Part shown: positions 1-7,511 of the stretch, piece after piece | Numbering within the stretch: position 1 is the first letter of the stretch | How the letters are laid out: each line of letters begins with the position of its first letter | Source of the DNA: Aquimarina algicola | GTDB lineage: Bacteria > Bacteroidota > Bacteroidia > Flavobacteriales > Flavobacteriaceae | Length of the DNA stretch: 64,000 bases | Direction: 5' to 3' | NCBI RefSeq assembly: GCF_006443095.1 | Contig: NZ_VFWZ01000003.1 | Coordinates: forward strand, 186,001 to 250,000 | The notes under the pieces: model-generated | What the model was told of the DNA's origin: nothing | What the model saw: the letters and a program-made list of their open reading frames with translations, nothing else | The model's database searches: none | Program-made: the position numbers and the translations under genes

Positions 1-1
1 T

Positions 2-724
2 GCCAAAGATTTACCCGCACTTTCTGAACAGGTAATCTATACAGAGATGCTTACACAGCAACAAAAGTTGTATGAAGCAGAAAAATCTGCGGCAAGAAAT
101 TTACTCTTGGGGTTAGATAATATTTCTACAAATAAGATCAACATCATTAATACGTTGACCAAACTGCGACAGCTAGCCAATCATCCTAATTTGTTACAAA
201 ATGATAGTGAGCATTCTTCCGGTAAGTTTGAAGATGTAACTCAATACCTAAAAACATTAGTAAAAGCAAATAAAAAAGTTTTGATATTCAGTTCATTTGT
301 TTCTCATTTGAATATTTATAAAAAATGGTGTGATCAACATTCAATTTCTTATGTTACCCTTACCGGGCAAACGGCCACCGCTGATCGAGAAAAAGCAGTA
401 CAACGCTTTCAAAATGACACCTCTATTCCTTTATTTTTCATTTCTTTAAAAGCAGGTGGCGTAGGACTTAATTTAACACAAGCATCTTACGTAGTATTGC
501 TGGATCCATGGTGGAATCCTTTTATAGAAAAACAAGCTGTTGCACGGTCACATCGTATCGGACAAACCAACAATGTTTTGGTTACACGATTTATTACCAA
601 AGACTCTATCGAAGAAAAAATCATTCAGCTACAACAAAAAAAGAGGCAACTCTCTGAAGAAATCATTGCTGTAGATCATATCCCAGAGTTTATTGAAGAA
701 GAATTAGACGAGTTATTAAAATAA
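2..724 (+). CDS. SNF2-family DNA/RNA helicase, C-terminal part (5' truncated by window)
   Basis: Only the C-terminal helicase lobe is present. The reading frame is open from base 2, so the start lies upstream and the ATG at 47 is internal. The opening residues (LPALSEQ followed by M-x2-QQ-x3-YE) are the linker that precedes the second RecA lobe in SWI2/SNF2 proteins. Visible motifs are KVLIFSSF (motif IV region), a GGVGLNLT-type motif V, DPWWNPF-E-QA-RSHRIGQ (motif VI with its arginine finger), and a closing EEKI-x-LQ-x2-K. Bacteroidetes homologues are usually 950-1150 aa, so about three quarters is missing. The family uses ATP hydrolysis to translocate on duplex nucleic acid; the bacterial role is poorly defined. 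The family call is very secure; the specific substrate is unknown. Confidence 0.95.
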   Translation, partial: AKDLPALSEQVIYTEMLTQQQKLYEAEKSAARNLLLGLDNISTNKINIINTLTKLRQLANHPNLLQNDSEHSSGKFEDVTQYLKTLVKANKKVLIFSSFVSHLNIYKKWCDQHSISYVTLTGQTATADREKAVQRFQNDTSIPLFFISLKAGGVGLNLTQASYVVLLDPWWNPFIEKQAVARSHRIGQTNNVLVTRFITKDSIEEKIIQLQQKKRQLSEEIIAVDHIPEFIEEELDELLK

Positions 725-735
725 AGAATTATTGT

Positions 736-755
736 TGATCGTTTTTGGTCGATCA
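736..755 (+). terminator. Possible weak terminator hairpin after the SNF2 gene
   Basis: TGATCG (736-741) and CGATCA (750-755) can form a 6-bp stem with an 8-nt T-rich loop, 12 bp past the SNF2 stop codon. A U-run does not immediately follow, so termination here is only a suggestion. Confidence 0.25.
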
Positions 756-805
756 TTGTTATTTGGATTTTAATCCTAATGGTTTGAAACACTCATTTGA
801 AACTT

Positions 806-1079
806 TTTCGTTCAAATTTTAACCTTGACCCTTAAAATTTTGATGAATTGAGTTAAAGTTTTAGTGTTTTATCTTAAAATTCCTGCTTCAGGATCTAAAT
901 TTTTAACCTAAAACATGATCCGATGGGTAAAAAAGACGAAACGTTTAACAATAAGAGTCGAAATTTTAAGTGATATGACTCAAATTTTAACCTCCATCTT
1001 TAAAATTTTAACTCTTGGGATTAAAATTTCAACTTCACAAGTTGAAATTTCTAAACTATGGGTTGAAATTTTCATTAAA
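806..1079. repeat. Degenerate 21-bp tandem repeat with helically phased AAATTT tracts
   Basis: The 630-bp gap between the SNF2 and sigma-factor genes holds a run of AAATTT or AAAATTTT cores. Their centres fall at about 816.5, 837.5, 858.5, 879.5 and 899.5, then (after two eroded units) at 963.5, 984.5, 1005.5, 1026.5, 1047.5 and 1068.5. The spacing is 21 nt almost without exception. A 66-codon reading frame across 915-1115 therefore shows a seven-residue periodicity (VEILSDM, TQILTSI, FKILTLG, IKISTSQ, VEISKLW, VEIFIKK). It has no convincing start context and is probably a by-product. The array is either an old minisatellite or phased bent DNA. The rest of the gap (1080-1353) shows nothing else recognisable. 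Confidence 0.8.
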
Positions 1080-1353
1080 AAGACCCAAAAGAAGGTAAAA
1101 AGACGCAAAACATGATAAGCAAGTGCCTAAAACAAGTTTAAACAAAAAGATGGCAGATCATACTATAATGTTTTATAAATAATTTATAACATATGTATGC
1201 TAACCAACTAATCAATCACAAACTTTAAAAACTCTGGAAAGCAATAAACGAAACACATATTCTGCTATAGTATATAGGATACATTGCTAGCAAAAGGTTT
1301 TTTTATTCGTTTTGTCACACTTTGTATCTTTCAACTGTCTAACTTATTACAAT

Positions 1354-2160
1354 ATGGATAAGAAACTTAAAATATTGATCAAAAAAGCTAATTCTGGCGA
1401 TAGAAAATCATTGGAGTTGATAATCATCGAGATCGAGAGTCTAGTATATAATCTGTCTCTTAAAATGTTGCTCTTTCCTGAAGATGCCAAAGATGCTACT
1501 CAAGAAATTTTGATCAAAATAGTTACACATTTGAGCACCTTTAATCATCAAAGTCAGTTCAAAACTTGGGTTTATCGTGTTGCTACAAATTACCTTATCA
1601 ATTATAAAGGAAAAAAGTCTGTCGAATTTGCAATGCCTTTTGAAGATTATGCGAATCTTATCGATTCTGGGCACTCAAATATTGTTCGATATACAACCAA
1701 TGATGGTGAGCTTTCTCTTCTAGAAGAAGAAGTCAAAGTCAGTTGCACACAAGGTCTTTTACTTTGTTTGAAACCTGAGGACAGATTGGTTTATATCTTG
1801 TCCGAAATATTAGAGTTTAATGGTAATGAAGGTGCCGAAATTCTTGGGATAAGTTCTGCAAATTTTAGAAAGAAGTTGTCTCGATCACGTGATAAAATTA
1901 GAAATTTTTTGGACAAAAAATGTGGTTTGGCAAATGCTGAAAACCCTTGTAGATGTAATAAAAAAATTGATTTTTTAATCAATCAAAACGTTATCAATCC
2001 AAAAGGATTAAGATTTGCTGAATTTACTAAACGAAGTATCGATTTAGTAAACCAAATTGGTAATTTAGAAAAGTCTGTTGCTATTTATCGTTCCACTCCA
2101 AATGTTCCCCCGCCAGAAACCATTTTGAAAACTATTAAAGAAACCATTTTATTAAAATAA
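1354..2160 (+). CDS. RNA polymerase sigma factor, sigma-70 family (ECF-like) with C-terminal extension
   Basis: The protein has 268 aa from the ATG at 1354. The frame is open up to 1312, but the upstream 14 residues have no family similarity and MDKKLKILIKKA is a natural start. Region 2 is clear: a DATQEILIKI helix, then STF-x4-QFKTWVYRVATNYLIN, which covers the core-binding and -10-recognition segment. Region 4 follows (CLKPEDRLVYILSEI, then a helix-turn-helix around NEGAEILGISSANFRKKLSRSRDKI). About 80 residues lie beyond region 4, including a Cys-rich NPCRC motif also seen in a subgroup of flavobacterial sigma factors (recall). No anti-sigma factor is adjacent. Instead a four-helix membrane protein starts 4 bp downstream. 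ECF-type sigma function is well supported; the regulon is unknown. Confidence 0.85.
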   Translation: MDKKLKILIKKANSGDRKSLELIIIEIESLVYNLSLKMLLFPEDAKDATQEILIKIVTHLSTFNHQSQFKTWVYRVATNYLINYKGKKSVEFAMPFEDYANLIDSGHSNIVRYTTNDGELSLLEEEVKVSCTQGLLLCLKPEDRLVYILSEILEFNGNEGAEILGISSANFRKKLSRSRDKIRNFLDKKCGLANAENPCRCNKKIDFLINQNVINPKGLRFAEFTKRSIDLVNQIGNLEKSVAIYRSTPNVPPPETILKTIKETILLK

Positions 2161-2164
2161 ACAA

Positions 2165-2608
2165 ATGATAACCCAAAATTTCAACCTCAAACAGTTTATA
2201 ATCATAACATTGATTGTTAGTATTTGGATAAATATATCAGAAGTATTCCGCTATTTTGTTTTTGTGATGCCAAGAATGAAATCCTTTTTTAAAAATCAAT
2301 CAGGAATAGCAGAAATGAACTTAGGTATTTTTTCTATTTGGGGCTTTTGGGACACGCTATTAACGGCGGTTTTAGTTTTTATTTTTTGGTTATACTCCAA
2401 ATCATTCGGAAACAATAATAAGTCAGTTTTGATTTCAGGCACAATAGTTTGGGTTTCAATCTTTGTTATTTTTTGGGTAGCTACGGCCAATATGGGGTTA
2501 TCTAATTGGAGAATTCTTCTAATTACGATTCCTCTAAGTTTATTTGAAATGCTTGTTGGCGCCTGGATCGCCTCCAAATTATATTTGACTAATCGTTGGT
2601 CATCTTAA
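2165..2608 (+). CDS. Small four-helix integral membrane protein linked to the sigma factor
   Basis: The protein has 147 aa and begins 4 bp after the sigma-factor stop, so the two are almost certainly co-transcribed. Hydrophobic segments lie at about residues 9-34 (FIIITLIVSIWI), 52-75 (WGFWDTLLTAVLVFIFWLY), 85-106 (SVLISGTIVWVSIFVIFW) and 115-138. They carry short hydrophilic connections and no catalytic motif. I do not recognise the family. Its position suggests a membrane sensor or a target of the sigma factor, but it shows no anti-sigma (ZAS-type Cys/His) motif, so that is only contextual inference. Confidence 0.65.
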   Translation: MITQNFNLKQFIIITLIVSIWINISEVFRYFVFVMPRMKSFFKNQSGIAEMNLGIFSIWGFWDTLLTAVLVFIFWLYSKSFGNNNKSVLISGTIVWVSIFVIFWVATANMGLSNWRILLITIPLSLFEMLVGAWIASKLYLTNRWSS

Positions 2609-2663
2609 CTTGTGGCCAACCTAAAGGTATAGCATATATTATTTTATTGTGTGTTTTGAAAGG

Positions 2664-3380
2664 CTAATTTGTTAATCCATTTTCAAAATCATTCAAAACA
2701 AATTCAGTTTTATTTAATAATTTATCTTTAAAGTTGGTTTTAGGAATCAGTAAAAGTCCTAACTGTAAATGTTGGTTATGATTAAATCCCATATATGCTT
2801 CGCCTACAAACCGAATAGCTACTTCATTTTTTTCTTCTGAATATCCTAAAATTGTAAAACCACTTGAATTAAATTCTGCATACCCCAATTGATTAATCGC
2901 ATCAATATATTCTTTAAAAGTATTATATCCAGAAAAATCAACATCTCTTTCTTTTGCATTTTTTTGAATCCATTTATCTGATTTTAATGCTTTTACAATA
3001 CTTTCTTCCGTAAAAATTTCAGTTAACGAAATTTTCCGTCTAGAATTTAAGTCAATGGTTTTAATCCCTAAGGAATTTCCAGGCACACCACATGCCAAAA
3101 TACCTCCTTCTCCAAACTCATAACTATAGTACTCTCCTACCAACGAAAGGGGATTGTAATAAAAGGAATAGTCAACTTTACATTCATCCGTTTCTTCCAT
3201 TTCACGTAATCTTTCAAAATCATTAACCGCATCATAAATGGTATTATTCATAAATAAAGCTCTTGATTTATAGATCTGTACTGTATTATTGCCGAATAAT
3301 AAACTATCATTTTGAGAGAATACTTTTGATATCATTGTTATTGTAATAATGATAATTATATATTTGATTTTAGCTTTCAT
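2664..3380 (-). CDS. Secreted hypothetical protein, DUF3298/RsiV-like C-terminal region
   Basis: The protein has 238 aa with an N-terminal hydrophobic segment (IIIIITITMISKVFSQ) that reads as a signal peptide cleaved near residue 22. The central part contains a beta-rich stretch followed by KTIDLNSRRKISLTEIF and then helices. This is the arrangement seen in DUF3298 (RsiV-like) domains, where the text reads 'thy/idl-x-tg-x2-i-x-l-x-dlF'. Three Cys residues occur in the mature part. It is convergent with the membrane gene upstream and lies 32 bp from another secreted protein gene on the same strand. The function is unknown; the domain assignment is by eye and tentative. Confidence 0.6.
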   Translation of the reverse strand: MKAKIKYIIIIITITMISKVFSQNDSLLFGNNTVQIYKSRALFMNNTIYDAVNDFERLREMEETDECKVDYSFYYNPLSLVGEYYSYEFGEGGILACGVPGNSLGIKTIDLNSRRKISLTEIFTEESIVKALKSDKWIQKNAKERDVDFSGYNTFKEYIDAINQLGYAEFNSSGFTILGYSEEKNEVAIRFVGEAYMGFNHNQHLQLGLLLIPKTNFKDKLLNKTEFVLNDFENGLTN

Positions 3381-3412
3381 AATGACGAAATTATAAAAAT
3401 AAAATATGCGTT

Positions 3413-4000
3413 CTATTTTGGTAGCACAATAGTTCTTCCTCCCTGAAGAGAAACCTTTTTGATAACTTTATATGGATCTCCTCCAGAGGTATTTTCTCTA
3501 ACTTCTTTTAGATCTATAACATAAGTAACTTCATATGGACATTTGCAATAACAATACTCCCCATATGGTATATACTTAAGGTCTAACACATGATTCTCAA
3601 TTTTGATATCAGCAAGGATACTCATACAACAATTATAATTCACTATTGCTGTAACTGTAATCATATCTTTTGTAGCCTTTACATCTTGGATTCCATATGT
3701 ATTTATAGAAGAAACACATTCCCCATTTTCATCTACACACTTACTTACAGATATTTTTTTCAACAATGCACCATAAGAATTTCTAGCTTCTAATTGATTT
3801 CTCGATTCTGTAAGCACCATATCGCCTATCAATGCATTTTCTTTATTTACATACAGATAATGATGGCTTGAATCTACAATAGCATTATACTTTGACCTGT
3901 CATTTTCAGTAGAATTTTTATCAACTTGAGCATGTATTACACCAGAATATATAGAACAGTTCAGTAAAATAACAATTAAGAGTTTTGTATATAATTTCAT
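3413..4000 (-). CDS. Secreted Cys-containing hypothetical protein
   Basis: The protein has 195 aa from the ATG at 4000. A GTG five codons upstream (4015) is possible, but MKLYTKLLIVILLN is the usual signal-peptide opening and cleavage is predicted after the VIHAQ segment. The mature protein has seven or more cysteines in pairs (KCVDENGEC, NCCM, YCYCKC), which suggests disulfides or metal binding outside the cytoplasm. I do not recognise the family. It sits directly upstream of, and on the same strand as, the DUF3298-like secreted protein, so the pair may form a small unit. Confidence 0.6.
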   Translation of the reverse strand: MKLYTKLLIVILLNCSIYSGVIHAQVDKNSTENDRSKYNAIVDSSHHYLYVNKENALIGDMVLTESRNQLEARNSYGALLKKISVSKCVDENGECVSSINTYGIQDVKATKDMITVTAIVNYNCCMSILADIKIENHVLDLKYIPYGEYCYCKCPYEVTYVIDLKEVRENTSGGDPYKVIKKVSLQGGRTIVLPK

Positions 4001-4310
4001 AGATATTTTATTCACAATTTACTATGCTCAAGATATATAAGTTATTGAATCGGCATCTCCCTGAAAGCAGTGAAATACAAGTAGTACATATTTTTTGATG
4101 ATGTCTCAAAAACGAAACATAACTTATAGATTATCAAAACTATACAAAAACAATTAGTTTATAGACATCTCTATTGTTTTCTGTATATATAAAAAATAGA
4201 AAACTAGCTCTTACATCTTCTCTCAAATCAGAAATGTTAACCCGTTTTGCAAGCTCATTCAATTGCTCTATATTTAGCTTCTATACACAAAACTTATACA
4301 AATTACTATT
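4001..4310. other. Divergent intergenic region, no gene seen
   Basis: The 310 bp lie between the secreted Cys protein (leftward) and the amidohydrolase (rightward) and should carry both promoters. I see no RNA gene, no strong hairpin and no clear TAnnTTTG element with good spacing. Confidence 0.5.
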
Positions 4311-5588
4311 ATGAAGTATTTATACACAGTGCTTTTTGTACTTATCAGCACTACTCTTTTATCACAAAAAACATATCTACATTGCGGAAAACTTATTGAT
4401 ACCAAAGAAGGAAAAGTATTAACTGAAAAAACAATTATTGTTTCTGAGGACAAAATTGTTAGTATCGAAAATGGGTACACAACCGGTAAAAAAACAGATA
4501 TTATCATTGACCTGAAAAACAAAACGGTACTCCCCGGATTAATTGATATGCACATACATATAGAAAGTGAAACCAACCCTAAAGCTTATTTACAAAAATA
4601 TACTGATAATGAGGCCGACGTTGCTTTGGCTTCTGTTGCTTTTGCAAAAACAACATTACAAGCAGGGTTCACTACTGTTAGGGACCTTGGAGGAAGTGGA
4701 GTGAACATAGCAATGAGAAAAGCTATCAATGCAGGAAAAATCGAAGGCCCCAGAATTTTTACTGCCGGAAAAATAATCTCTTCTACAGGTGGTCATGGCG
4801 ACCCGACAAATGGCGGAAAGAGAGCGCTCATAGGTGATCCCGGCCCAAAAGAAGGTGTCGTAAACAGCATCGAAGATGCAAAAAAAGCTGTACGACAACG
4901 CTATAAAAATGGCGCCGATCTTATAAAAATCACCGCGACTGGAGGCGTATTAAGTGTAGCCAAAAGTGGTTCGAATCCTCAATTTACATTAGAAGAAATA
5001 AAAGCAATATGCGAAACTGCAAAAGATTATGGTTTTCATGTGGCAGCTCATGCACATGGTGATGAAGGTATGCAACGCGCTATCCTAGGGGGCGTAAAAA
5101 CTATAGAGCATGGCACACTTATGAGTGAAAAAACTATGGATTTAATGAAACAACACGATGCTTATCTTGTGCCTACTATTACTGCAGGAAAAGAAGTAAC
5201 TGAAAAAGCAGCAATAAAAAATTACTACCCAGAAATTATAGTTCCTAAAGCATTAGAAATTGGTCCAAAAATTCAAAATACATTCAAAAAAGCTTATGAT
5301 CGAGGTGTAGGCATAGCATTTGGTACAGATGCAGGAGTATTTAAACATGGACAGAATGGAAAAGAGTTTCGCTATATGGTAGAAGCTGGTATGCCGGCAA
5401 TGGCTGCTTTACAAAGTGCTACCATAACCAATGCAAAACTCCTAAACATGCAAGATCAAATAGGACAAATCAAATCAGGATTTATGGCAGATATAGTAGC
5501 TGTAAATGACGATCCCACAAAAAAAATTAATACTATGGAAAATGTAGTATTTGTTATGAAAGAAGGCAAAGTCTACAAAAACGAATAA
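4311..5588 (+). CDS. Secreted metal-dependent amidohydrolase (imidazolonepropionase / Xaa-Pro dipeptidase-like)
   Basis: The protein has 425 aa with a signal peptide (residues 1-19, cleavage after LLSQ). It carries the full set of amidohydrolase superfamily metal-site landmarks. These are H81-x-H83 after the PGLIDMHIH strand, a Lys in GADLIKITATGG, His residues in HVAAHAHGD and in KTIEHGT, and the catalytic Asp in FGTDAG. The N- and C-terminal parts form the flanking beta-sandwich, ending in DIVAVNDDP and VMKEGKVY. Secreted enzymes of this subgroup commonly hydrolyse N-acyl or X-Pro/Arg dipeptides, but the substrate cannot be read from sequence. Length is typical of the family. It is a separate unit from the nucleotide cluster downstream, though only a 12-bp gap separates it from the small ORF there. 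Confidence 0.92.
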   Translation: MKYLYTVLFVLISTTLLSQKTYLHCGKLIDTKEGKVLTEKTIIVSEDKIVSIENGYTTGKKTDIIIDLKNKTVLPGLIDMHIHIESETNPKAYLQKYTDNEADVALASVAFAKTTLQAGFTTVRDLGGSGVNIAMRKAINAGKIEGPRIFTAGKIISSTGGHGDPTNGGKRALIGDPGPKEGVVNSIEDAKKAVRQRYKNGADLIKITATGGVLSVAKSGSNPQFTLEEIKAICETAKDYGFHVAAHAHGDEGMQRAILGGVKTIEHGTLMSEKTMDLMKQHDAYLVPTITAGKEVTEKAAIKNYYPEIIVPKALEIGPKIQNTFKKAYDRGVGIAFGTDAGVFKHGQNGKEFRYMVEAGMPAMAALQSATITNAKLLNMQDQIGQIKSGFMADIVAVNDDPTKKINTMENVVFVMKEGKVYKNE

Positions 5589-5600
5589 CATAAACATGAT

Positions 5601-5729
5601 ATGAAATCACCTTTGTATCATAAAAAATCAAAAAAAGTAGCTTACAAAGGTGTTTTCTACGCCTCTCTTCTCGAACTTAAATTTATATTGGTAATAGAAA
5701 ATACGCTCGACATACATAACCTCGCATGA
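5601..5729 (+). CDS. 42-aa ORF translationally coupled to nudK; possible endonuclease-like remnant
   Basis: ATG at 5601 runs through 42 codons to a TGA at 5727-5729 that overlaps the nudK ATG (5726) as ATGA, the classic coupling overlap. The peptide begins MKSPLYHKKSKKVAYKGVFY and continues ASLLELKFILVIE. A pattern of basic residues, Y-K-G-x-x-Y, then S-x-x-E-x-x-F resembles the opening of TnsA/DUF1064-type PDDEXK nucleases, where the Glu is the first active-site residue. The protein stops before any D-E-x-K core. It may therefore be a remnant, a leader peptide or a genuine small protein. The similarity is from memory and weak; the coupling is seen directly. Confidence 0.45.
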   Translation: MKSPLYHKKSKKVAYKGVFYASLLELKFILVIENTLDIHNLA

Positions 5730-6307
5730 ACAACAATCATATCAAAATAACTAAAACCGAACTGCTCTCAGACAACTGGTATACACTCAACAAAGTTACT
5801 TATGAATACCTGAACAAAAACGGAACTTGGGAAACTCATTCTAGAGAAGCTTATGATAGAGGTAATGGAGCTGTTATTTTATTATACAATTCTACAATCA
5901 AAAAAGTGATTCTCACCCGACAATTTAGGCTCCCTACCTATATCAATGGAAATGAAGATGGGATGCTTATTGAAGCCTGCGCCGGTCTTTTGGATAAAGA
6001 TAATGCCGAAGATTGTATTCGAAAAGAAACTCAGGAAGAGACAGGTTATAATATCAAAAAAGTTGAGAAAATCTTTGAATCTTATATGTCTCCTGGTTCT
6101 GTAACAGAAATTGTATACTTTTTTGTAGCAGAATACACCCCGGCAATGAAAACAAGTGAAGGAGGAGGCCTACCTGAAGAACAAGAAAATATTGAAGTAC
6201 TAGAATTAGATTTTGATCAAGCATATCACATGATCAGTACAGGAGAAATCAAAGATGGCAAAACAATAATGTTGCTACAATACGCAAAAATTAATAATTT
6301 GATATGA
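5726..6307 (+). CDS. nudK: NudK-type NUDIX hydrolase (GDP-mannose/ADP-ribose pyrophosphatase)
   Basis: The protein has 193 aa, the length of E. coli NudK, and resembles it along its whole length (recall). Shared segments are YDRGNGAVILLYN, LTRQFRLPTYINGNEDGMLIEACAGLL and SYMSPGSVTEIVYFF, and the protein closes with GEIKDGKT-x3-LLQY. The NUDIX box is complete: G-x5-E-x7-REUXEE-like GLLDKDNAEDCIRKETQEETGY, which provides the Glu residues that bind Mg2+. The enzyme class hydrolyses nucleotide-sugar diphosphates such as GDP-mannose to GMP and sugar phosphate. It overlaps the 42-aa ORF by 4 bp and the endonuclease V-like gene by 4 bp, so all three are one transcript. Substrate preference is inferred from the family. 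Confidence 0.92.
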   Translation: MNNNHIKITKTELLSDNWYTLNKVTYEYLNKNGTWETHSREAYDRGNGAVILLYNSTIKKVILTRQFRLPTYINGNEDGMLIEACAGLLDKDNAEDCIRKETQEETGYNIKKVEKIFESYMSPGSVTEIVYFFVAEYTPAMKTSEGGGLPEEQENIEVLELDFDQAYHMISTGEIKDGKTIMLLQYAKINNLI

Positions 6308-6807
6308 TTTTAGCTTTTGATACTTACTATGTAGATAATACTGCCAAAACGGTATGCGTATCTTTCAAAGATTGGTCAGATGATCAGCCTAGCCATATCT
6401 ATAACGAAACAATAACAGGTATTGCAGCATATGAACCTGGCGCATTTTACAAAAGAGAACTCCCTTGCATTCTTAGTCTATTAAAACAAATAGAACTTCA
6501 AGAAGTTTCCCATATACTTGTTGATAGCTTTGTACTTCTGGACGATCATGATAAATTAGGATTAGGGGGATACTTATATCAAGCACTCGACGCTACTATA
6601 CCTATTATAGGGGTAGCTAAATCAGGGTTTCATAACAATACCAAAAACACTTTAGAATTAATAAGAGGCAATAGCAAAAAACCTTTATATATTTCTGCTA
6701 TGGGAATACCTTTACAAGAAGCATATCTTAATATAAAAAAAATGCATGGTAATTACAGAATGCCTACTTTATTACAAATTCTGGACACCAAAACACGAGA
6801 GAATTAA
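6304..6807 (+). CDS. Endonuclease V-like protein, remodelled active-site loop
   Basis: The 167-aa protein overlaps nudK by ATGA. It follows the endonuclease V (Nfi) plan. An N-terminal strand holds the first Asp (AFDTYYV), and YEPGAFYKRELP matches Y-x-PGfL-x-RE with the catalytic Glu. ILVDS matches the second-Asp strand, and IPIIGVAK matches the conserved GVAK segment. The usual DG[HN]G-x-x-HPR loop is replaced by DSFVLLDDHDKLGLGGYL. The protein is also short (about 220 aa is normal), lacking the C-terminal helix with PtR-x-AD. True EndoV nicks DNA or RNA next to deoxyinosine or inosine. This divergent form may bind deaminated nucleic acid or have another substrate. The fold is fairly sure; activity is uncertain. 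Confidence 0.75.
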   Translation: MILAFDTYYVDNTAKTVCVSFKDWSDDQPSHIYNETITGIAAYEPGAFYKRELPCILSLLKQIELQEVSHILVDSFVLLDDHDKLGLGGYLYQALDATIPIIGVAKSGFHNNTKNTLELIRGNSKKPLYISAMGIPLQEAYLNIKKMHGNYRMPTLLQILDTKTREN

Positions 6808-6840
6808 GCACTATCTATAACAACAATAAATATATAAACC

Positions 6841-7359
6841 GTGATTATTAAACTAGCAGAAACCGAGCTCAAAACAAAATTTGGCGAGTATCGTGAAATT
6901 TTATTTTATGATGGGCAACAAGAATCTCATGCCTTGATTATGGGAGATATCGATGGCGAAGAGGATGTATTATGCCGCATACATTCTTCATGTATTTTTG
7001 CGCATCATTTTAATAGCATTGAATGTGACTGTAGAGAGCAGATGGAAATCTCACAGCAACTTATCCAAAAAGAAGGAAAAGGTATTATCGTTTGGTTAGA
7101 ACAAGAAGGAAAAGGCAATGGACATCTGGCACTTTTAAAAAGTATTCCGCATAAAAGAGCAGGATTATCTCAGGCCGAAGCTTACAAAATAGCAGGTTAT
7201 AAAGAAGATGCTCGAGACTTTACTCCTGCTGCAAAAATATTAAATGAGATCGGGGTAACCTCGATTCGTATGCTTACAAACAACCCTAAAAAAGTAGATA
7301 CACTTACAAAGCACGGTATTGTTGTAACAGGAACACAACCTACAATTCTTGATGTTTAG
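6841..7359 (+). CDS. GTP cyclohydrolase II paralogue with altered catalytic Tyr
   Basis: The 172-aa single-domain RibA-type protein starts at GTG 6841, 33 bp after the EndoV-like gene. The zinc site is intact: C51, C62 and C64 have the same 11/2 spacing as E. coli C54, C65 and C67. LLTNNPKKV-like RMLTNNPKKVDTL and the EDARDF segment (R125, equivalent to Arg128) are kept. By ungapped alignment to remembered E. coli RibA, Tyr105 becomes Ile102, and RNIGL becomes KGNGH at the GTP-binding turn. In characterised Streptomyces paralogues, loss of this Tyr changes the product from the pyrimidine to the formamidopyrimidine (FAPy). So this is probably not the riboflavin enzyme. No other rib gene is nearby. 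Confidence 0.8.
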   Translation: MIIKLAETELKTKFGEYREILFYDGQQESHALIMGDIDGEEDVLCRIHSSCIFAHHFNSIECDCREQMEISQQLIQKEGKGIIVWLEQEGKGNGHLALLKSIPHKRAGLSQAEAYKIAGYKEDARDFTPAAKILNEIGVTSIRMLTNNPKKVDTLTKHGIVVTGTQPTILDV

Positions 7360-7409
7360 ATCAAAAGATGAGGGCTAAAAAGAACTAAAAGCAAAAAAAT
7401 TATCAATCT

Positions 7410-7462
7410 GAGCCTGTCGAAAATATTCTGAAAATCAAACAATTAAAAACTTCGACAAGTTC
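7410..7462. repeat. REP-like imperfect inverted repeat (flavobacterial TGTCGAA element)
   Basis: GAGCCTGTCGAA at 7410-7421 faces TTCGACAAGTTC at 7451-7462, with 10 of 12 positions complementary across a 29-nt loop. The CTTCGACAAGyTC word is a common dispersed intergenic element in Flavobacteriia (recall). It sits between convergent genes, so it could help end both transcripts. Confidence 0.55.
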
Positions 7463-7511
7463 GGTTTGACAACAAACAGTTACTTTTCAGACCTCATCAA
7501 AATATTACTTA

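Noticed and set aside
915..1115. 66-aa rightward frame across the AAATTT array
   Set aside because: Heptad pattern is explained by the 21-bp repeat; no start context and low-complexity composition. It is reported as a repeat rather than a gene.
1441..1982. Leftward frames antisense to the sigma-factor gene
   Set aside because: They are shadows of the conserved rightward coding sequence.
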